25,655 nt of DNA from a virus. The stretch lies in IMG/VR virus record IMGVR_UViG_3300037225_000324, positions 1 through 25,655 of that record; one strand, written 5' to 3'. Under the pieces are notes generated by a model. That model saw nothing but the letters and a program-made list of their open reading frames with translations, did not search any database and was not told the DNA's origin. Shown here piece by piece: positions 21,990 to 25,655 of the stretch. Positions within the stretch are counted from its first letter, which is position 1, and the number at the start of each line of letters is the position of its first letter. A program made the translations under genes and the position numbers.

Positions 21990-22163
21990 TTACCACGTCT
22001 CCCTTTTATATTTGAATTTAATATTTTTCTTTTTTGCTTTTCTCAAATATCCACACATAACGCAATACAATTCCCTTTTTGTGCAATCATAAAACATTGT
22101 TTCTCCACATTTACGACATTTGTGTTTCGTTGTTCTCGACCTGTTTGCACCTGCTATAACCAT
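21990..22163 (-). CDS. Small zinc-ribbon protein, 57 aa
   Basis: It begins MVIAGANRSRTTKHKCRKCG with a second knuckle LYCVMCG, forming one zinc ribbon, and a basic tail. AAAGG precedes the ATG at 22163, and the stop is two bases before the next start. A small phage regulator or nucleic-acid binder is likely; no specific role is claimed. Confidence 0.65.
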   Translation of the reverse strand: MVIAGANRSRTTKHKCRKCGETMFYDCTKRELYCVMCGYLRKAKKKNIKFKYKRETW

Positions 22164-22172
22164 ATTTTACCT

Positions 22173-22337
22173 TTAAAGTTTTTTCCCACAAAACGGACAA
22201 TAATTTATTAGCCACCATCTGTTTCCATTGTCTAACCAAAACCAACCATTCAACTCTTTCCACCTTATATTTTTGTAATAAGTAACACATTTTCTGAAAT
22301 CATTACAGCAATAACAGCAATATTTTTTCCTTTTCAT
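22173..22337 (-). CDS. Small Cys/Trp-rich zinc protein, 54 aa
   Basis: It begins MKRKKYCCYCCNDFRKCV and ends YCPFCGKKL, a common phage zinc-ribbon pattern in which an aromatic beta segment (GWFWLDNGNRWW) lies between knuckles. ATG at 22337 overlaps the preceding stop as ATGA; the frame upstream opens only with TTG. Confidence 0.7.
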   Translation of the reverse strand: MKRKKYCCYCCNDFRKCVTYYKNIRWKELNGWFWLDNGNRWWLINYCPFCGKKL

Positions 22338-22615
22338 TTCCCTGACAACTCCGATTGTTTTCTCAACCAAATCATCAGGCAAAAATTAGCAATATGTATC
22401 AATTTTCTGCCATCATTTTTCTCTGTATTAGTCGAATAATATTCGTGAACTTTCTTGTTTAATTCATTCTCCAAATAAGAACGTTCACAGATTTCCCAAC
22501 TCCGACCTTTATCTTTATGTTCCAAAAGCGTTCTGGCCATTTCAGCGGTAAAAGACTTGAATTCCGACAATGTAAAACCTGTCAATTCCATCAATTCATT
22601 TTTTTCCTTTTTCAT
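22334..22615 (-). CDS. Hypothetical protein with IANF.LMI end, 93 aa
   Basis: It begins MKKEKNELMELTGFTLSEFK. The body HKDKGRSWEICERSYLENEL ... LIHIANFCLMIWLRK recalls small phage proteins with a K-G-W.....L...L..E pattern and a DVANFAMMI-type end, sometimes compared with MazG-like folds. The metal-binding EExxE pattern is not clear, so no enzyme function is claimed. ATG at 22615 has AAGGAGG seven bases upstream, inside the end of the previous gene. Confidence 0.65.
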   Translation of the reverse strand: MKKEKNELMELTGFTLSEFKSFTAEMARTLLEHKDKGRSWEICERSYLENELNKKVHEYYSTNTEKNDGRKLIHIANFCLMIWLRKQSELSGK

Positions 22616-22808
22616 TTTGTGCCTCCTTATGTTTTTTATATTCTTTTTCCCATTCTGCCAATGTCTTGTGAACACACCGACAAAGAATTATTGACCCACC
22701 CCTTACCTTTCCTAATTGCCCTGTGCCGTAACAGTGTTTGCAATTATCTTTTGCCGTAATCTTGAAAAGAATCTCACCCTGTTTATCTGTTATTTTTATT
22801 TCCGGCAT
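22596..22808 (-). CDS. Small zinc protein with CxxCxGxG, 70 aa
   Basis: It begins MPEIKITDKQGEILFKITAK, followed by NCKHCYGTGQLG and LCRCVHK, half of a DnaJ-type zinc centre, then a charged helical tail. AAGGAGG precedes the ATG at 22808. It overlaps the end of the broken cysteine-rich gene and the start of the next gene. Confidence 0.7.
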   Translation of the reverse strand: MPEIKITDKQGEILFKITAKDNCKHCYGTGQLGKVRGGSIILCRCVHKTLAEWEKEYKKHKEAQNEKGKK

Positions 22809-23046
22809 TTTTCCTCCTTGATTTATTCTTTTGTATATGCCAACAATTCTTATTGTCGGGTTCATACCCTTCGTGGTCACATTTCGGGGTGCACAAGACC
22901 TTGTATCCGGCCTCACAACCCTCACACCCATCAGAATCGCAAGGCATTAAATCCGACAATTAACAAGCACATTCACCGAAATCATTAAACAACCCACTAT
23001 ATCCGTGTTTCCCCAACCAATCTTTAACTATTTCCTTGACTGTCAT
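22783..23046 (-). pseudogene. Cysteine-rich phage protein interrupted by TAA
   Basis: From ATG at 23046 the frame reads MTVKEIVKDWLGKHGYSGLF then NDFGECAC, a TAA (22962-22960), and continues in the same frame with LSDLMPCDSDGCEGCEAGYK for 58 more codons to the TAA at 22785-22783. Start, GEC.C..L.DL.PC core and CE.GYK segment belong together in a familiar small phage protein family, so one codon has become TAA (GAA to TAA is the simplest change). The start overlaps the methyltransferase stop (ATGA). Either the gene is broken or only the 28-residue N-terminal part is made; restart at the internal ATG is possible. Confidence 0.7.
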
Positions 23047-23389
23047 TTTTCCTCACTCTCCTTTTCATAAAATAAATCCGTTTCGTAAAATTTTTCTGTT
23101 TCATCAACTTCTATTTCATTAAATAATTCCGGCTGATAAACAGTTCGTCTTATTCTCCTTTCCGCCATAATAATATATTTAGGATTAAGTTCTATTCCGA
23201 TATAATTCCGGCCAAGTGATTTAGCGACGGCAAGTGTCGTTCCCGAACCCGCAAAAATATCCATTACAATCCCGTCTTTCGGACACCCTGCCTTAATACA
23301 TAATGTCGGCAACTTCGGCGGGAACGTGGCAAAATGCGCTTCTCTATATGGCTTTGTGGTGATTGTCCATACGGACCGGCGGTTACGCA

Positions 23390-23983
23390 TTAAATATTGT
23401 TTATCTGGTTTTCCTTCTGCACGGAGTTTATGGAAAGTATTCGGCTCTTGTCCGTCGGATTGTAGATTTTTATACTGTTTCCCTTCCTTGAATTGCAACT
23501 CCGGCATAATGCCTGTATGTTCGTTGCTGTATGTTGGCCGTTCTTTGTCAATGGAATTATATGGTCTCTCGTTAAGGGTCTCTTTTTTTTGCATATTGCA
23601 CAAAGATAATTCTGCCCTTTTTTTATCTTTCCCCATTGTTCGGACGTTAGGTCGCAAATTGTTAATTCTATCATCGCCCTTCTTTTGTGACACCCACGTA
23701 ATAAACTTTCCCTTCCCTTCGGAGTCATTTGATATTTCTTTAACGTCTTGCGAAACTTTTTGCTTTTGGAATATTTGTCCATTACCTTTTTTCTTTTGCC
23801 CGATTTCTTGTAATTCTCCACATATTTCTTTATGTAATTCTGCCCTGTTTCTGTTGCAAGCCATCGCTTGCGGATTTTCGCCATCTTCTCCGACCTGCTG
23901 TAAGCCAATCGCTTCGCTCTCCCGTGAGGACTGTGATTGTATTTCATCTGTGCTTTTCTCAAAGAGTTCTTCATATTCTCCAT
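23390..23983 (-). CDS. HNH endonuclease nested within the methyltransferase gene
   Basis: In a different minus-strand frame inside the methyltransferase gene is a full HNH protein of 197 residues (or 194 from the second ATG). The N-terminal half has short basic DNA-binding repeats (YNHSPHGRAKRLAYSRSEKM; KYQMTPKGRESLLRG). The C-terminal half has YLCAICKKKRPLTRDHIIPL, then NIQALCRSCNSRKGN, a complete HNH with two CxxC knuckles. Its own consensus promoter is directly upstream. The methyltransferase frame through this region is atypical Glu/Gln/Ser-rich sequence, so HNH is the true coding frame here and has been inserted without closing the host frame. Confidence 0.85.
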   Translation of the reverse strand: MENMKNSLRKAQMKYNHSPHGRAKRLAYSRSEKMAKIRKRWLATETGQNYIKKYVENYKKSGKRKKVMDKYSKSKKFRKTLKKYQMTPKGRESLLRGCHKRRAMIELTICDLTSEQWGKIKKGQNYLCAICKKKRPLTRDHIIPLTKNGQHTATNIQALCRSCNSRKGNSIKIYNPTDKSRILSINSVQKENQINNI

Positions 23984-24010
23984 TATACTCGCTTATCGCC
24001 TCATTGTCAA
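23982..24010 (-). promoter_or_regulatory. Promoter inside the methyltransferase gene driving the HNH gene
   Basis: TTGACA (24010-24005), 17 bases and TATAAT (23987-23982) are exact consensus boxes. The last bases of TATAAT overlap the first HNH ATG (23983), so the transcript would begin near the ATG at 23974 and could be leaderless. Confidence 0.72.
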
Positions 24011-24603
24011 CTGCTTTTTCTTGAATTGCGAAACTGTCATAGTAATATCTCGCACTTTTTGTCAGCAAAAATATATATTCGTGACTCTTGGTGCATCTAT
24101 CCGTCACGCTTTCCGGCATTGGGTTCGGCTTCGCCCACACAATGTCTTGACGAAGATACCAACCATCGGCTCTTAAAGCAAATGCAACAGACCAGGGGAT
24201 ACCACAAAGGTCTTTAGTTTTAATTATAGGGTGTGGTGCATCCTTTGTCATATTACGACCATCCAAAGTTCCTTTGTTCGTTTCTTGCTTTGTCCCTTCC
24301 AAATTTGTATTACTTCCTTTCCATCCTCCCCCATAATAAGAATCACCAAGATTAAGCCAACAAGTCCCCTCTGGTTTCATCACTCTCTTGACTTCCCTGA
24401 ATAGATCCACTAACTTTGATACATATTCCTCTGGCGTTTTCTCTAACCCTAATTGCCCGTCAACACCATAATCCCGTAAACCCCACTAATAAGGCGGAGA
24501 AGTTACTATGCAGTCTACAAAGTCATTAGGCATCTTGCATAGAACCTCCAAGGCATCACCTTGGTGGATTCTATTTATCCATTCCGTCATAAATATCACC
24601 TCC

Positions 24604-24978
24604 TCAATAATTATTATCCTTACAGGCATTATAAAGTAAATCCCTGTAAGCAAGAATATCCGACGACATCAATCTTGACTTTCCTTTACTACGACCTCCT
24701 TTATTCCCTCCTCTTTCCGAAGTTTTTATATTATCTTTGCTTTTCCTTAATTGCATTATTAAGTTTACATTTTTATCTTTTATTAACAAATATGGCAAAA
24801 GTTCTATAATTTCTTCTAATTCATTAACCGTGTAGTCAGTATTAAGATTATCTGCATGTCGTAAACAAAGTATCAATAATCCAGCCATTATTTCATCATC
24901 ATTATATTTACGCCGATTTAATTCATCGTATATTGGCTTAAATAACGGATGTTTTAACACTTCTTGTAAAATCATCAT
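24604..24978 (-). CDS. Hypothetical protein, 124 aa
   Basis: It begins MMILQEVLKHPLFKPIYDEL, is helical for about 80 residues (EIMAGLLILCLRHAD; ELEEIIELLPYLLI), then has a Gly/Lys/Ser-rich linker (GGNKGGRSKGKS) and a short C-terminal helix. No family is recognised. AAAGGGGG is well placed for the ATG at 24978. It lies 13 bases before the methyltransferase. Confidence 0.7.
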   Translation of the reverse strand: MMILQEVLKHPLFKPIYDELNRRKYNDDEIMAGLLILCLRHADNLNTDYTVNELEEIIELLPYLLIKDKNVNLIMQLRKSKDNIKTSERGGNKGGRSKGKSRLMSSDILAYRDLLYNACKDNNY

Positions 24979-25120
24979 CGCTCATACCCCCTTTTGAGCA
25001 AGTCTTTAACTGCTCTTTGAGTTCCTTGTTTTCCTGTTCAAGTTTTGCTACTAGTTGTTTATGTTTTTCCCAGCATCGTTCACAATTTTCTTCAATTCCA
25101 AACTTATCTTCATAGGTTAG
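24938..25120 (-). other. Possible coiled-coil ORF after the zinc-ribbon gene (start unclear)
   Basis: Directly after the TGA of the zinc-ribbon gene and in the same frame, 60 codons read YEDKFGIEENCERCWEKHKQ, then LVAKLEQENKELKEQLK, a convincing CxxC plus coiled-coil segment, to TAA at 24940-24938. There is no ATG, GTG or TTG near its beginning. The only well-placed ATG (25113, behind GGGAGAGG) is in another frame and stops after 20 codons. It may be a separate gene with a frameshift, or the second half of a gene broken by the TGA. Confidence 0.35.
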
Positions 25121-25288
25121 TCACCTCTCCCTTTTAGATTTTTGCTTCATTTCTTTTTCTTCTTCGGCTTCTATGTATTCATAATGGAATTGTCCGGAGA
25201 AATCGCACCAACATCTATCTTCCGATTTACTTCTTCCGTAATGTGGCTTACCGCAAATATTACATACTGGAACTCTTATCTGTGTCAT
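25121..25288 (-). CDS. Small zinc-ribbon protein, 55 aa
   Basis: It begins [20 protein letters not shown] and has a second Cys pair in RCWCDFSG, then an acidic helix and basic end. ATG at 25288 overlaps the pentapeptide gene stop (ATGA) and follows a purine-rich GGAGAAGGGGAA site. It ends in TGA, after which the same frame continues open as a coiled coil. Confidence 0.68.
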   Translation of the reverse strand: MTQIRVPVCNICGKPHYGRSKSEDRCWCDFSGQFHYEYIEAEEEKEMKQKSKRER

Positions 25289-25655
25289 TTCCCCTTCTCC
25301 TTCCCCTCTGCACAGGCACGTAGAAACTTTATGAACGCTTCGTATTCCTTTCTGTGTTGATTTTTCTTATCGGGGTATGTTTCCTTTGTTCTTTCCGCAA
25401 ACTCTTTCAGCGTTCCTGACCAGCAACCACACCACACTTTATCATCATCATAGCAATAGGTTGTCATACCTTTACGAGAGCCTATACGAGATACTTGGAT
25501 ATATTGTTTTGACAGGTCAGCCCGCGACAGGTTAGCCCACGACAGGTCAGCCCACGACAGGTCAGCCCGCGACAGGTCAGCCCACGACAGGTTAGCCCCC
25601 GACAGGTCAGCCCCCGACAGGTTAGCCCCCGACAGGTTAGCCCACGACAGGTTAG
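25285..25655 (-). CDS. Pentapeptide-repeat protein, C-terminal part (partial)
   Basis: The gene enters from beyond the window. The visible N-terminal side is a row of A(D/N)LSx units ([20 protein letters not shown] and so on), the classic pentapeptide repeat that builds a right-handed square beta-helix. A non-repeat tail follows, [20 protein letters not shown], then [20 protein letters not shown] and a charged end. Pentapeptide proteins include DNA-mimic gyrase inhibitors (Qnr, MfpA) and many of unknown role; the tail here gives no clue. It is translationally coupled to the next gene. Confidence 0.85.
   Translation of the reverse strand, partial: NLSWANLSGANLSGADLSGANLSWADLSRADLSWADLSWANLSRADLSKQYIQVSRIGSRKGMTTYCYDDDKVWCGCWSGTLKEFAERTKETYPDKKNQHRKEYEAFIKFLRACAEGKEKGK
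25511..25655 (-). repeat. Tandem 15-bp repeat encoding pentapeptides
   Basis: Nine and two-thirds copies of a 15-bp unit (plus strand GACAGGTYAGCCCVC) run to the window edge. The copies vary at only two bases: the first base of the Asp/Asn codon and the first base of an NGG codon giving Trp, Arg or Gly. Confidence 0.92.

Larger units (their letters stand above)
23043..24590 (-). pseudogene. Beta-class DNA methyltransferase with amber codon and nested HNH insert
   Basis: From ATG at 24590 (AGGAGGTGAT upstream) the frame encodes MTEWINRIHQGDALEVLCKM ... TSPPY, then TAG at codon 35 (24488-24486), then WGLRDYGVDGQLGLEKTPEE and the rest of an N4-cytosine/N6-adenine methyltransferase. TSPPY is catalytic motif IV; motif I for AdoMet binding is DIFAGSGTTLAVAKSLGRNY near the C-terminus, with the usual RNRRSVWTITTKPY.EAHFATFP just before. 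Between them is an unusually long, low-complexity part (about 200 codons) that lies over the HNH gene in another frame. The frame stays open after the amber; ATG at 24410 could restart but would lack motif IV. Activity needs amber suppression or a sequence correction. Confidence 0.85.

Noticed and set aside
23326-24024. Plus-strand open frame across the methyltransferase/HNH region
   Set aside because: It is rich in Cys, Ser and Phe without recognisable motifs. Both minus frames there have clear homology-type motifs, so this is a shadow.
23043-24590. Phage-wide TAG recoding (genetic code 15) to explain the amber in the methyltransferase
   Set aside because: TAG ends the 1032-aa gene at 4521 next to the following start, and the 46-aa gene at 21617 directly before a promoter. 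The other interrupted genes have TAA and TGA.
25511-25655. CRISPR-like or satellite repeat
   Set aside because: The unit is 15 bp with no spacers and codes for perfect A(D/N)LSx pentapeptides in an open frame.

Overview
This window is a stretch of a tailed double-stranded DNA phage (or prophage) genome. It is AT-rich and almost entirely coded on the minus strand, so the biological reading direction runs from 25655 down to 1. Genes are tightly packed, with many ATGA or TGATG stop/start overlaps and strong Shine-Dalgarno sites (often GGGGG or AGGAGG), and several sigma70-type promoters match TTGACA-N16/17-TATAAT exactly. This fits a phage of a low-GC bacterium; the host cannot be named from the sequence. 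No tRNA, rRNA, integrase or CRISPR array is visible, and no gene-free stretch exceeds about 235 bases.

Reading in the transcription direction, 25655 to about 18850 is an accessory/early-type region: a pentapeptide-repeat protein cut by the window edge, many tiny zinc-ribbon or cysteine-rich proteins, a DNA methyltransferase broken by an amber codon and carrying an HNH nuclease in another frame with its own promoter, a cysteine-rich gene broken by a TAA, a minimal PolX-type nucleotidyltransferase, small membrane proteins, a candidate structured RNA (20113-20236) and a PPP-family phosphatase. A terminator at 18849-18884 closes it.

From about 18840 to 1 is the packaging and head module. It starts at a promoter with an internal near-palindrome, followed by three structural-type proteins (two of them paralogues) separated by hairpins. 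Then come the large terminase, a row of head/cargo proteins, the portal, a 1032-residue zinc-peptidase plus kinase-like fusion, a MuF minor head protein, a further cargo-like protein and the start of a prohead-protease-like gene. Four proteins share a short GHKY-RRE/Y-Y-Y motif, three clearly and one weakly, suggesting a common capsid-loading or injection tag (inference). A second copy of the promoter-operator module (560-595), here followed by a terminator-like attenuator, lies before the last two genes.

The head module is heavily invaded by nucleases. Three zinc-ribbon/HNH homing-type endonucleases sit between terminase, head genes and portal, two of them inserted so that the downstream ribosome-binding junction is rebuilt. 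An intact TnpB with a likely omega-RNA end lies on the opposite strand at 665-1798. The most interesting items are the peptidase-kinase polyvalent protein and its shared tag, the methyltransferase with a nested HNH, the duplicated promoter-operator module with DnaA-box-like sites, and the structured RNA at about 20.2 kb.
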